A DNA stretch of 64,000 bases from the NCBI GenBank assembly GCA_963739395.1, contig CAVUAE010000002.1, positions 1-64,000 on the forward strand. Direction: 5' to 3'. The notes beneath the pieces were generated by a model. It saw only the letters and a program-made list of their open reading frames with translations. It did not search any database and was not told where the DNA came from. The translations under genes were made by a program, and so were the position numbers. Of this stretch, positions 33,753 to 41,987 are shown piece by piece (the first letter of the stretch is position 1; the number at the start of each line of letters is the position of its first letter). Source of the DNA: RBG-13-51-18 sp963739395. Its GTDB lineage: Bacteria > Chloroflexota > Dehalococcoidia > Dehalococcoidales > RBG-16-60-22.

Positions 33753-35600
33753 TTACTTCTCTTTTTCTGGTGGAGGACCTGGCGGAGGACCGAAGGGGAA
33801 TTTAGGCGGCGGCCAAAGCTCTTCTGCTATCTCCGGCATTCCCAGGTCGATTAATTTCTGTTTGTTGGGTTTAAGAGTATCTTTTTGCCAGTCCAAGAAC
33901 CCTAGACACCAGTAAATCTGATGTTCGATATCAGCGGTCACGCCAGAAAGAGGACCCTCCTTTTGCGGAGGTTCGCCGATTATCCTGGGATGCGGCTTCC
34001 AGTTCATTTCATTAACGCCTTCACGCAGATTAAAAAGATGTCTTAAAACGCCGATTCTTTCGCCTGCCTTGAGAATATCAGCCGTAGTATAGTTCAGTCC
34101 GGTGACCGCATTGAAAAAATCCGCTAGTTTTTGCGGTGGCGCACCAAAGCCATAACCAATCATACATAAACCAGTAGCATTGACGATATGGGTGGAAAAG
34201 GCGCTGGGACCAAAGTTCTGCGTATGCCGACCTGGTGTAGCATCCATTTGATAGCGGGCGGCGGCGAATTCACCCATCATCGCTAATTTCGGGTCATGCA
34301 TACCTACTTCCTGACCCCCAACATGAACGGCAAACTTTTCCGCGCCCTTGCCTATTTTTTGCGCCGCAACTTTCACGCCGTCGGCAAGTTTATCGCCGAG
34401 GCCTTCTCTTTTAGCCATCTTCTCGGTCATCGCAATCATAGCTTGGTGATTGCCCCATTTAAGCTCAATGCCGTCAGTATCCTGCTTGGTAATGACGCCG
34501 TTTTCGTAGCACTCCATAGCGAAGGATATAGCCGTACCAGCGGATATCGTATCCAGTCCGTAGCGATTGCAGATATCGTTTGCCATATTAATAGACTCGG
34601 TATTGTTATTAAGGCACATCGCCCCGAAGCTGCCCTGGGTTTCGTATTCCGGACGGCGGATACCAGCCTTGTATTTATATTCTTTGCCTTCCTTGAGTAT
34701 AGCCTTACAAGCTATGGGACAATGCCAACAGCCACCGAGCTTAGCAACATAGCCTTCCAGCACTTCAGCCTTAAGTCCTTCTACATCCGGCAGGTCTTTC
34801 ACGCCGACGCCTCCCCAGTTCTTGACCGGGGTATCGCCGCTATGGGCAGAATTTGCCGTCATTGCCGAAGTACCGTATTTATGCAGGCTTACCCCGCTCA
34901 TCGGACCGGGCTGCATCATGGATTGTACGTGTTCCTTCCTTAATCTTTCGGCAGTTGCTTTATTGGCTATATTGACCGGCATACTTCCCCTCGCTACCAC
35001 CGCCTTGAGTTTCTTAGAGCCCATCACTGCCCCTAAACCGGAGCGTCCGGCAGCAGAGCCATGGTCGGTCATAATCGCCGCGATGCGAGATAGCTTTTCG
35101 CCGGCTGGGCCAATACAGGCAACACGACTTGTTTTACCATACTCGGCTTCCAGTGCATCTTCGGTTTCATAAGCGTCCTTACCCCAGAGACGGCTGGCGT
35201 CTTTCAACTCTGCCTTGCCTTCATCGATGAGGAGATAGACTGGCTTGGGCGATATACCGGTGAAAAATACGCCGTCAAAACCGGCGAATTTGAGGTAAGG
35301 ACCAAAGTGCCCACCGGAGTTAGCGTCGCCCCAGCCGCCGGTAATCGGCGACTTCGCTACAGCCGTATAACGGGCGCCGGAAGGAATAGGCGTACCGGTG
35401 AAAGGCCCCGTCATCAGCCCCAATATATTATCGGGCCCTAAGGGGTCAACCTTAGGTTTCATGCGGTCGTAAAGCATCCTTACCCCGATACCGTAACCCC
35501 CGATATACTCTTTACAGAGTTTCTCGTCCAGTTTTTCTTCGGTTATTTTCCCTTTGGTGAGGTCAACCCATAAAATTTTACCCATGTAACCGCCGATCAT
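33753..35600 (-). CDS. Tungsten-containing aldehyde:ferredoxin oxidoreductase
   Basis: Oxidises aldehydes to acids with ferredoxin, or reduces acids in reverse, using a tungsten bis-pyranopterin and one 4Fe-4S cluster. The 615-aa protein has the AOR N-terminal domain (LWVDLTKGKI, IGGYGIGVRML, GPFTGTPIPSGARY, SPITGGWGDANSGG) and the cluster ligands Cys291, Cys294, Cys298 (CWHCPIAC) and Cys479 (TGLCMIG). The tail is Pro-rich (about 600-612). Start ATG 35600 has AGGAGGTAATT. It stands alone on the minus strand with its own promoter and fits the Mo/W operon at 14.1-19.6 kb. Exact aldehyde unknown. Confidence 0.93.
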   Translation of the reverse strand: MIGGYMGKILWVDLTKGKITEEKLDEKLCKEYIGGYGIGVRMLYDRMKPKVDPLGPDNILGLMTGPFTGTPIPSGARYTAVAKSPITGGWGDANSGGHFGPYLKFAGFDGVFFTGISPKPVYLLIDEGKAELKDASRLWGKDAYETEDALEAEYGKTSRVACIGPAGEKLSRIAAIMTDHGSAAGRSGLGAVMGSKKLKAVVARGSMPVNIANKATAERLRKEHVQSMMQPGPMSGVSLHKYGTSAMTANSAHSGDTPVKNWGGVGVKDLPDVEGLKAEVLEGYVAKLGGCWHCPIACKAILKEGKEYKYKAGIRRPEYETQGSFGAMCLNNNTESINMANDICNRYGLDTISAGTAISFAMECYENGVITKQDTDGIELKWGNHQAMIAMTEKMAKREGLGDKLADGVKVAAQKIGKGAEKFAVHVGGQEVGMHDPKLAMMGEFAAARYQMDATPGRHTQNFGPSAFSTHIVNATGLCMIGYGFGAPPQKLADFFNAVTGLNYTTADILKAGERIGVLRHLFNLREGVNEMNWKPHPRIIGEPPQKEGPLSGVTADIEHQIYWCLGFLDWQKDTLKPNKQKLIDLGMPEIAEELWPPPKFPFGPPPGPPPEKEK

Positions 35601-35641
35601 AATTACCTCCTATTAATATGCAAAACTGTGTATCTTTTTAA

Positions 35642-35670
35642 TTTTAAGCTTGCATCGTTGGCAGTGTCAA
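35642..35670 (-). promoter_or_regulatory. Promoter of the aldehyde oxidoreductase gene
   Basis: On the minus strand TTGACA (35665-35670), 17 bp, TTAAAA (35642-35647), 41 bp before the start codon. Confidence 0.6.
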
Positions 35671-35681
35671 TAAACAACATA

Positions 35682-35710
35682 TTTACGAGTACGATGACTT
35701 GATGTATAAT
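35682..35710 (+). promoter_or_regulatory. Divergent promoter of the DUF4870 gene
   Basis: TTTACG (35682-35687), 17 bp, TATAAT (35705-35710). It lies back to back with the aldehyde oxidoreductase promoter. Confidence 0.55.
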
Positions 35711-35750
35711 AGTGTAAATTAAGGATATTTCCTTCAAGGAGGTAAGCTGC

Positions 35751-36836
35751 ATGAAACTCACACCAGAAGAAAGAAGGAAAATATACGAGGAAGAAAAAGC
35801 CAGATTTGAAGCCAGAGAAAAGCTGGAAGAAGAAAAACGCCGGACATCTCCAGAAAGTACTATCAGCCTTACACCTAATATCGCCGGTCTTTTATGCTAC
35901 CTGGGTATATGGGTTACCGGCATTATCTTCTTCATTCTGGAGCAAAAAAACAGATGGGTACGCTTCCATGCCGCCCAGTCGATTGTTGTCTTCGGTGGAC
36001 TGGGTATCCTCAACGCTATACTAGGCTGGATACCTTTTCTTGGTTTGTTCTTTACCGCCATCATCTGGATTTTCGGGTTCATTCTTTGGCTAATCTTGAT
36101 GTATAGAGCATATCATGGTGAGTATTATAAACTGCCGTTAGCTGGCGATATCGCCGAGATGATGGTGGCTAATATGCCCCCGATTTCACCGCCACCCCCA
36201 CCTCCACCTCCTCCACCACCTTGGGGACGCGAAAAAGCGACAGCACCGCCAACGCCACCGCCATCTCCCAAGCCGCCTAAGCCTCCAGCAGCCGCCGCGG
36301 GCGTTGTTGAAGAGAAAATCAGCCAAAAGGTAGCTAGACCTTATAGAGTAAGAACCGAACACAGGATGCCAGGTGCAATTGCTGGCATCGTCTGGAGTGT
36401 TATCTTAATCGTGGTTTTCAACTTCTTCCATGAGTACATTGCCTATTATACGTATCACACTGCAACGAAATCATGGTCATGGCAAACGTTTTTTACCAGT
36501 GATATTAATGCCTGGCTGCCGATATTGAACGCCGCACTAGCGATAAGTATTATCAGGTATATTGTCCTTATCTTCGTCGACCATAAAATCATCCGTGATT
36601 CGATTCTTGTTATCTCCAGAGGATTCAGTCTGGCGGCAATCATCACCCTGTTGATAACATTCCCCTTTAACTTCGATGTGATACCCAATGCCGACGCGGC
36701 CGGCTGGACGACCTTCGGAGTCAAAGTATTCTTAATCTTCCTTGTCGTATGCTTTAGCATCAGTTTTGTGGTGAGAGGTGTAAGGCTGCTGGTGGATGCT
36801 GTGCAGTCAGCCATACATCCTCATGAAAACGACTAA
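35751..36836 (+). CDS. DUF4870 membrane protein with polyproline linker and second membrane domain
   Basis: A 361-aa protein in three parts. Residues 1-35 are a charged helix. Residues 40-130 are a DUF4870 domain (LLCYLGIWVTGIIFFI, then VRFHAAQSIVVFG and more helices). Residues 143-185 are an extreme Pro-rich linker with about eleven prolines in a row. Residues 205-355 contain about four further membrane helices without a family I recognise. Start ATG 35751 has AAGGAGG. Function unknown; DUF4870 alone is usually a small membrane protein, so the extension is notable. Confidence 0.82.
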   Translation: MKLTPEERRKIYEEEKARFEAREKLEEEKRRTSPESTISLTPNIAGLLCYLGIWVTGIIFFILEQKNRWVRFHAAQSIVVFGGLGILNAILGWIPFLGLFFTAIIWIFGFILWLILMYRAYHGEYYKLPLAGDIAEMMVANMPPISPPPPPPPPPPPWGREKATAPPTPPPSPKPPKPPAAAAGVVEEKISQKVARPYRVRTEHRMPGAIAGIVWSVILIVVFNFFHEYIAYYTYHTATKSWSWQTFFTSDINAWLPILNAALAISIIRYIVLIFVDHKIIRDSILVISRGFSLAAIITLLITFPFNFDVIPNADAAGWTTFGVKVFLIFLVVCFSISFVVRGVRLLVDAVQSAIHPHEND

Positions 36837-36838
36837 TA

Positions 36839-36868
36839 TTGAGGTGCTTTTGGCTGGAATAGTATAAT
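36839..36868 (+). promoter_or_regulatory. Promoter of the first FAD oxidoreductase gene
   Basis: TTGAGG (36839-36844), 18 bp, TATAAT (36863-36868); the start codon follows 33 bp later with AGGAGG between. Confidence 0.55.
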
Positions 36869-36901
36869 TTGTATAGTAAATCCGATTCAGGAGGCAACGC
36901 T

Positions 36902-38332
36902 ATGACCAAAGATGGAAATTTTATACGGGAAAAAGCCCGCGATACGAAAGTTATCCGCCAGTGCGACGTCGTCGTTGTGGGCGGCGGTCCGGGGGGTATA
37001 GGGGCGGCAGTTTCCGCCGCCAAGAATGGCGCCGATACCGTTCTTATCGAAAGATACGGCTATCTCGGCGGCATGGGTACTGGTGGACTGGTGACAATTA
37101 TCCCCCAGCTTACCGATTATACAGGCAAACAGCAAATCGCCGGGATTACACAGGAATGGATTGACCGCTTGATTGCCCGCAACGCCGTGGACATGCCGAA
37201 GAAAGAACACTGGGGCACACTGGACCCGGAACTCAATAGATATTATTTCGAGCGCAGCTTTTTCTATAGGCGTCTTGACCGGGTGGTTTATGCCGCTATC
37301 ATCGACGCCGAAATCTCGAAAATTATTCTTAATGAGATGGTAGAAGAAGCCGGTATTAAAACTTACTGCCACGCCTGGGGCACCGAGCCCATCATGGAAG
37401 GCAATCACTGTAAAGGCGTCATCATCGAAAGCAAGTCCGGACGCCAGGCTATCCTTGGCAAAGTCGTGATTGATTCTACCGGCGACGGCGACCTGTTCCC
37501 GTACGCCAATATCGATTGCGAAACCGACATTCCAGCGAACTTCCGTATCGCTAACCTCGCCGTCTGCTTCTGGATTGCCGGTGTCGACTATAAAAAGATA
37601 ACCGAATTCCGCCAGAATAACATGAAGGGATTCATGGATTTAATGCGTCAAGCCCATGAATACGGTGGTCAGGGCGGTTTTATGACCAGCAACCTGCCCG
37701 ACCAGGAATCGGTGGTCTGGTTCCACAGCCGTTACCCCAACAAGAGCCAGATTGACGTTGAAGAACTGACCCGCGTTGAATTTCTGGGACATAAAATCGC
37801 CGGTAAAACCATTGAATTCTACCGTAAGAACGTACCGGGATTTGAAAAAGCCTTCCTCGTGCTTACCGACCCACAGCTTGGCACTCGTTCCAGTCGCCGC
37901 ATGGTCGGCGAATACTGGCTGACCGAAAAAGACCTTGCTAACAACCAGCCATTCGAAGACACTATCGCCATCTTCCCGGACCTCGACCGCGGGCAGGATT
38001 CTTTAGACCATCCCAATATGTATATCCCCTATCGCGCTTTATTGCCGAAGAACGTGGATAATTTCCTCGTTGCCTGCCGCGCTTTTTCCTCGGATAAGCA
38101 CGTCCAGGACTACTTCAACCTAATTCCGCACTGCATCGCTTTCGGCGAAGCCGCCGGCACAGCCTCAGCACTGGCGCTCAAAGCCGGCGTAGGCGTAAAG
38201 AAGGTTGACATCAAGGCATTACAGAAACAGCTTGTCAAACAAGGAGTACCGCTGCCGGATGTTACTAAAAAGGTTGATTATAAATATACCGGCCCCGCCT
38301 TAGTCGGTCCTTCTTTCACACCGCCGCACTAA
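36902..38332 (+). CDS. FAD-dependent oxidoreductase (FAD_oxidored family), copy 1
   Basis: A 476-aa flavoprotein. The dinucleotide-binding motif VVVVGGGPGGIGAAVSAA (about 22-40) is followed by IERYGYLGGMGTGGL, the second FAD motif IDSTGDGDLF (about 191-200) and the C-terminal AFSSDKHVQDYFNLIPHCIAFGEAAG segment in outline. This pattern is that of the PF12831 family, whose members act on varied substrates. Start ATG 36902 with AGGAGG is chosen over a longer frame. A paralogue follows at 38655; both have the ESKSGRQAILGKV block. They may form one enzyme or act in sequence. No membrane or signal segment. Confidence 0.88.
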   Translation: MTKDGNFIREKARDTKVIRQCDVVVVGGGPGGIGAAVSAAKNGADTVLIERYGYLGGMGTGGLVTIIPQLTDYTGKQQIAGITQEWIDRLIARNAVDMPKKEHWGTLDPELNRYYFERSFFYRRLDRVVYAAIIDAEISKIILNEMVEEAGIKTYCHAWGTEPIMEGNHCKGVIIESKSGRQAILGKVVIDSTGDGDLFPYANIDCETDIPANFRIANLAVCFWIAGVDYKKITEFRQNNMKGFMDLMRQAHEYGGQGGFMTSNLPDQESVVWFHSRYPNKSQIDVEELTRVEFLGHKIAGKTIEFYRKNVPGFEKAFLVLTDPQLGTRSSRRMVGEYWLTEKDLANNQPFEDTIAIFPDLDRGQDSLDHPNMYIPYRALLPKNVDNFLVACRAFSSDKHVQDYFNLIPHCIAFGEAAGTASALALKAGVGVKKVDIKALQKQLVKQGVPLPDVTKKVDYKYTGPALVGPSFTPPH

Positions 38333-38341
38333 AACTAAAAC

Positions 38342-38463
38342 GTCATTCTGAGGGAGTCCTTCTATAAAAGGACGAACGTGAGAATCTCATGGAGGGGTTA
38401 TAAATTGATGTGCCAAACCTCCCCGAGATCCTTCCCCTTCACTACGTTCAGGGTCAGGATGAC
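38342..38463. repeat. GTCATTCTGAG-type palindromic repeat, degenerate copy
   Basis: Starts GTCATTCTGAG (38342-38352) and ends CAGGATGAC (38455-38463), with further internal complementarity. A shorter, better copy is at 38549. Short dispersed elements with this end sequence are common in bacterial genomes. Confidence 0.55.
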
Positions 38464-38482
38464 AGCCTAAGTTGGATAACCA

Positions 38483-38512
38483 AAAAGGGGGTAGCTAAAA
38501 CTACCCCCTTTT
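38483..38512 (+). terminator. Terminator after FAD oxidoreductase 1
   Basis: AAAAGGGGGTAG (38483-38494) and CTACCCCCTTTT (38501-38512) form a perfect 12-bp stem with a six-base loop, followed by GTTTG. It lies between two palindromic repeats and separates the FAD genes. Confidence 0.75.
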
Positions 38513-38548
38513 GTTTGGAGTTGGTTATACGAAAAATTACTAAAGTTT

Positions 38549-38626
38549 GTCATTCTGAGCATAGCGAAGAATCCGTTGTCGTATTAGTTAATGCGGATTC
38601 TTCGTCACTTCGTTCCTCAGAATGAC
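38549..38626. repeat. GTCATTCTGAG palindromic repeat
   Basis: GTCATTCTGAG (38549-38559) and CTCAGAATGAC (38616-38626) are perfect inverted ends. Inside, CGAAGAATCCG faces CGGATTCTTCG. The whole 78 bp can fold into one hairpin. It looks like a MITE-type or REP-type element without coding capacity. Confidence 0.7.
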
Positions 38627-38654
38627 TTTAAATATTGTGTTGTTGGAGGTCAAT

Positions 38655-40112
38655 ATGCCTGCAATAAAAACCGTTAGAGAGCCTGCCCGTGATATCAAGG
38701 TATGGCGGGAAGCTGATGTAGTGGTGGTGGGAGGGGGACCGGGTGGCGTTGCCTCGGCGATTAGCGCCGCCCGAAACGGTGCCAAGACGGTACTGATTGA
38801 AAGATACGGACACCTCGGTGGCATGGCGACGGGGGGTTTGGTAAATATTATCCCCAACTTAAGTGACATCAGCGGCAAGCAGCACATTTACGGCCTGACC
38901 ATGGAGCTTATCAACCGACTGGATAAACGAGGAGGCACTTCTTATACCCCGAAGAAAGACCGTGGCTCCGCCGCAAAAAAGGCGGTGGATTATTACCTTG
39001 ACGCCAACTTGGGGTGGTTTTATGTGCGTAAAGACCACAACACCGGCGTCCAAAGGGTGCTTTATTCCGCCGTGGTCGATCCCGAAATACTTAAGGACGA
39101 ACTGAACGATATGGTATTGGGGTCGGGGGCAGAGTTATTATTACATTCCTGGGGCACGCAGGTTATTATGGAAAACAACACCGTCAAGGGGGTCTTCTTC
39201 GAGAGCAAAAGCGGCAGGCAAGCTATCCTGGGCAAGGTCATCATCGACGCCACGGGCGACGGTGATATGTTCGTGGCGGCCGGCGCCGAATTCGATAACG
39301 AATGTGATAATAAGCGTCGTACCGCCTGGCTGGCATTCGTCTGGTGGATGACTAATGTCAACTTAAAGAAATACGATAAATTCAAGGCGTCACAACCGGA
39401 AAAATATAAGGAATTGATGCAGGCATTAGGCAAGCTGGGCGGCTATCCCTTTTTCTTTAAAGGCATATTAAAAAACCAGCCGAACACCGTCTGGTACCAC
39501 AGCATGCAGCCGCAGCCCCAGCGTACCGACGCTATGGATGTCGAACAACTAACGAAAATTGATATTCAAGCCAGAAAGCGAGCCATTATCACGCACGACT
39601 TCATGAAAAAATACGTGCCGGGCTTCGAAAAGTGCTTTATTATGCTGACCGCCCCGCAACTGGGCACTCAAGGCGGTCGGAGAATCATCGGGGAATACAC
39701 GTTAACCGAAAAAGACCTGGAGACGGACGAGGTCTTCGAGGACACGATTGCAGTCCTTGCCAATAACGACTACGATGAGATTTCAGCCAGGCACCCAACC
39801 CTTTGTATTCCCTACCGCTGCCTTGTGCCCAAGCGTGTGGATGGGCTACTGGTAGCGGGGCGGGCATTCTCTTCGGCGGATACGATAAATGAGACCTTCA
39901 ACATCATCCCCCACTGTATCGCTTACGGTCAGGCGGCAGGCACGGCGGCGGCTTTAGCTATTAAAGCCGGTGTACAGCCGCGTAAAGTGGATTATAAAGC
40001 GTTACGGGCCAATCTGGTTATGCAGGGTGTGAATTTGCCAAAAATCGAGAGGGTAGTGGCCTCTAAGACCACCAGTAAAGTCAAAACAGATTATTACCAG
40101 AAATATCACTAA
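38655..40112 (+). CDS. FAD-dependent oxidoreductase (FAD_oxidored family), copy 2
   Basis: A 485-aa paralogue of 36902-38332. It has VVVVGGGPGGVASAISAA (about 19-36), IERYGHLGGMATGGL, IDATGDGDMFVAAG (second FAD motif, about 200-213) and AFSSADTINETFNIIPHCIAYGQAAG in outline at the C-terminus. It has an insertion of about 20 residues (RGGTSYTPKKDRGSAAKK) that copy 1 lacks. Start ATG 38655 has GGAGG (38645-38649) upstream. Its substrate is unknown. The pair with copy 1, near AOR and Ior genes, suggests a shared anaerobic catabolic route. Confidence 0.88.
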   Translation: MPAIKTVREPARDIKVWREADVVVVGGGPGGVASAISAARNGAKTVLIERYGHLGGMATGGLVNIIPNLSDISGKQHIYGLTMELINRLDKRGGTSYTPKKDRGSAAKKAVDYYLDANLGWFYVRKDHNTGVQRVLYSAVVDPEILKDELNDMVLGSGAELLLHSWGTQVIMENNTVKGVFFESKSGRQAILGKVIIDATGDGDMFVAAGAEFDNECDNKRRTAWLAFVWWMTNVNLKKYDKFKASQPEKYKELMQALGKLGGYPFFFKGILKNQPNTVWYHSMQPQPQRTDAMDVEQLTKIDIQARKRAIITHDFMKKYVPGFEKCFIMLTAPQLGTQGGRRIIGEYTLTEKDLETDEVFEDTIAVLANNDYDEISARHPTLCIPYRCLVPKRVDGLLVAGRAFSSADTINETFNIIPHCIAYGQAAGTAAALAIKAGVQPRKVDYKALRANLVMQGVNLPKIERVVASKTTSKVKTDYYQKYH

Positions 40113-40120
40113 AGTGGAGA

Positions 40121-41221
40121 TTATACTGCCTCTTTAAGCATCTTGTGGAATTTAGCCATCCAGAATGTGGATTCTACTTCCAGGTTTCTTCTCCGCGTTT
40201 CTTCTAGTCCCATGTGAACTCCAAGAACCCAGTACCCGTTTGTTTTTTCCTCGAGATAATCAGCAGGAAATATATACGTTCCTTTTTCCGTTCGGTAGCT
40301 TTCTAAGTGCTTCATGCTTTCCTTAAACCATGGATGTTGTCTGCCGGCATTAAAGTTAACAAATAAACTAATCATGTGAACTACCGATTTATTCATATAT
40401 TTTTTAACGGGAATTCCAGGATACCGGGGCACGTGTACACTCCAGCCCAAACTCCAGGTGCGACCAGTACCATCGCCCATTACCCCATATCCCCACGGAA
40501 GTTTTTGATAATTTTCATTCAATATATACTGTATTATATTGTCCGCTTTAGTCTGTTCTTCTTTCGTACCGTATTCCGGTAGGTACGCCGCCCAGCCGAC
40601 GATGTCATAAATGAGCGGCAAGTAACAGGCTCCGCCCGGGGTTAATTCCAGTTTTATTAAAGGCAGTTTGCGCAGGTATTTGTTGGGGATGTATATATCA
40701 TAATCGCCTTTCCTGGTGAAATCATAGACCATGTTAAGGTGCTTTTTTAGTGTATTTCCAACAGCCGGTTCATCAACATAGCCGGCACGGGCGAGGAAAT
40801 CTGCTAGCATTACCAGGCTGAATTTCATAAAAACATTAACAATAGGCTTTTCTGCATTTTCCGTCAGCCACTTTCTATACGGCTGCGTCCGCCGGTCCAG
40901 TTCGGATATACCTTTTTTCAAGCCGAAATCGGCCAGTTTCGTTAAAGAATTTTCCAGTCGTGTTGGTTGACTACCGTGGAGGTCCATTATCCCGGATTGC
41001 AGTACCCAGGGCGTTATATCAGTAGGTTCTTTGAGTAAAAAGACTGGAGGAACTAAATGTTCCAGCCATTTCTGCACTTGCCGGCTTTGCAGCATTTCTT
41101 CTTGTAAACGCTTGATGTCATACTTTTTGTCAAGCGTCATTAACTCGTTGGCCGTACGATAGCGGATGACCGGTCCGCCATTGTCCATTAACCATGTGAA
41201 GAGTTCTTTTTCATTCATCAT
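40121..41221 (-). CDS. Conserved protein of unknown function, helical repeat (toroid-like)
   Basis: A 366-aa protein with no motif that names a family. It starts with a segment like NGGPVIRYRTANELM. It contains repeated helix pairs with aromatic-rich turns (LTPGGACYLPLIYDIVGWAAYLPEYG in outline near 190-215; LPWGYGVMGDGTGRTWSLGW near 245) and ends TFWMAKFHKMLKE. The helix-pair layout suggests an alpha/alpha toroid as in terpene cyclases or glycosidases, but no catalytic Asp motif is seen. Start ATG 41221 has GGAGG. It converges on the FAD oxidoreductase gene (8 bp between stops) and may have its own transcript. Confidence 0.7.
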   Translation of the reverse strand: MMNEKELFTWLMDNGGPVIRYRTANELMTLDKKYDIKRLQEEMLQSRQVQKWLEHLVPPVFLLKEPTDITPWVLQSGIMDLHGSQPTRLENSLTKLADFGLKKGISELDRRTQPYRKWLTENAEKPIVNVFMKFSLVMLADFLARAGYVDEPAVGNTLKKHLNMVYDFTRKGDYDIYIPNKYLRKLPLIKLELTPGGACYLPLIYDIVGWAAYLPEYGTKEEQTKADNIIQYILNENYQKLPWGYGVMGDGTGRTWSLGWSVHVPRYPGIPVKKYMNKSVVHMISLFVNFNAGRQHPWFKESMKHLESYRTEKGTYIFPADYLEEKTNGYWVLGVHMGLEETRRRNLEVESTFWMAKFHKMLKEAV

Positions 41222-41314
41222 TACGTAACCTCCACCTTAATTGGCTAGATTATACCACAGAGTTTACTAACGATTTTTAACAAAAATTGCTCTAAATGAG
41301 TTTTAAAACAAAAA

Positions 41315-41337
41315 CCCGGCTGGAAATACCCGCCGGG
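41315..41337 (-). terminator. Terminator of the iorAB operon
   Basis: On the minus strand CCCGGC, an 11-base loop and GCCGGG are followed by TTTTTGTTTT. It lies 25 bp after the iorB stop. Confidence 0.75.
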
Positions 41338-41362
41338 CTTACATTTGGCTGAATTTGGCTTT

Positions 41363-41986
41363 TTAAGTTGTAACGGTTTTAAGCGCTTTCTTTACATAGT
41401 CATAACCAAGGTCGAAGGCTTTGATGTTAATTTCCCCCACTTTGGCTTTAAAACGTGCCAAAATAGCTTCTTTAGCTGTTTCGTCTTTAACGGGCATCAG
41501 TCCCGTGCCGAATAAAGCCCCCAACATGACTACGTTAGCCGCCTGTAAGCTCCCCGCCTGTTTCGCCAGTCCGCTGGCATCTAGTGTAATGATACGGTCA
41601 GTTACTTTACGCAGCTTTTTGACGATTTCACCCTGCGTAGGATAGCCACTCTGGCCCAGATAAACAGTATAAGGCATAACGGTAGTGGTATTGAGAACGA
41701 CCACGCTGTTTTTAGCGAGGTACTGGATATTCCTTAAGGCTTCCGATGGCTCGACGGCGATAAGGACATCACATTTGCCTTCCGGGGTCATCGGGGCAAT
41801 TACATCGCCGCCCAATCTCAAGTTACTGAAAACCGAGCCACCCCGCTGCGCCATACCTAAAACCTCCGAGCCTTTGACCGGCACGCCACCCCTGACCGCC
41901 GCATTACCAAGCAACTCGGATACTAAAACCACACCCTGTCCTCCCACCCCACATATTATGATGTTAATCTCGCTTTTCTTCGTCAT
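41363..41986 (-). CDS. iorB: Indolepyruvate ferredoxin oxidoreductase, beta subunit
   Basis: Gamma-domain subunit of the 2-oxoacid:ferredoxin oxidoreductase that works on arylpyruvates. The 207-aa protein has INIIICGVGGQGVVLVSELLG (about 7-26), KGSEVLGMAQRGGSVFSNLRLG (about 38-58) and the TMPYTVYLGQSGYPT region. This is normal length for IorB. It starts one base after the iorA stop, so the subunits are co-translated. Confidence 0.93.
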   Translation of the reverse strand: MTKKSEINIIICGVGGQGVVLVSELLGNAAVRGGVPVKGSEVLGMAQRGGSVFSNLRLGGDVIAPMTPEGKCDVLIAVEPSEALRNIQYLAKNSVVVLNTTTVMPYTVYLGQSGYPTQGEIVKKLRKVTDRIITLDASGLAKQAGSLQAANVVMLGALFGTGLMPVKDETAKEAILARFKAKVGEINIKAFDLGYDYVKKALKTVTT

Positions 41987-41987
41987 G

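Noticed and set aside
38410..38625. Plus-strand ORF between the FAD oxidoreductases
   Set aside because: It is made of the two palindromic repeats and the terminator hairpin; no protein signal.
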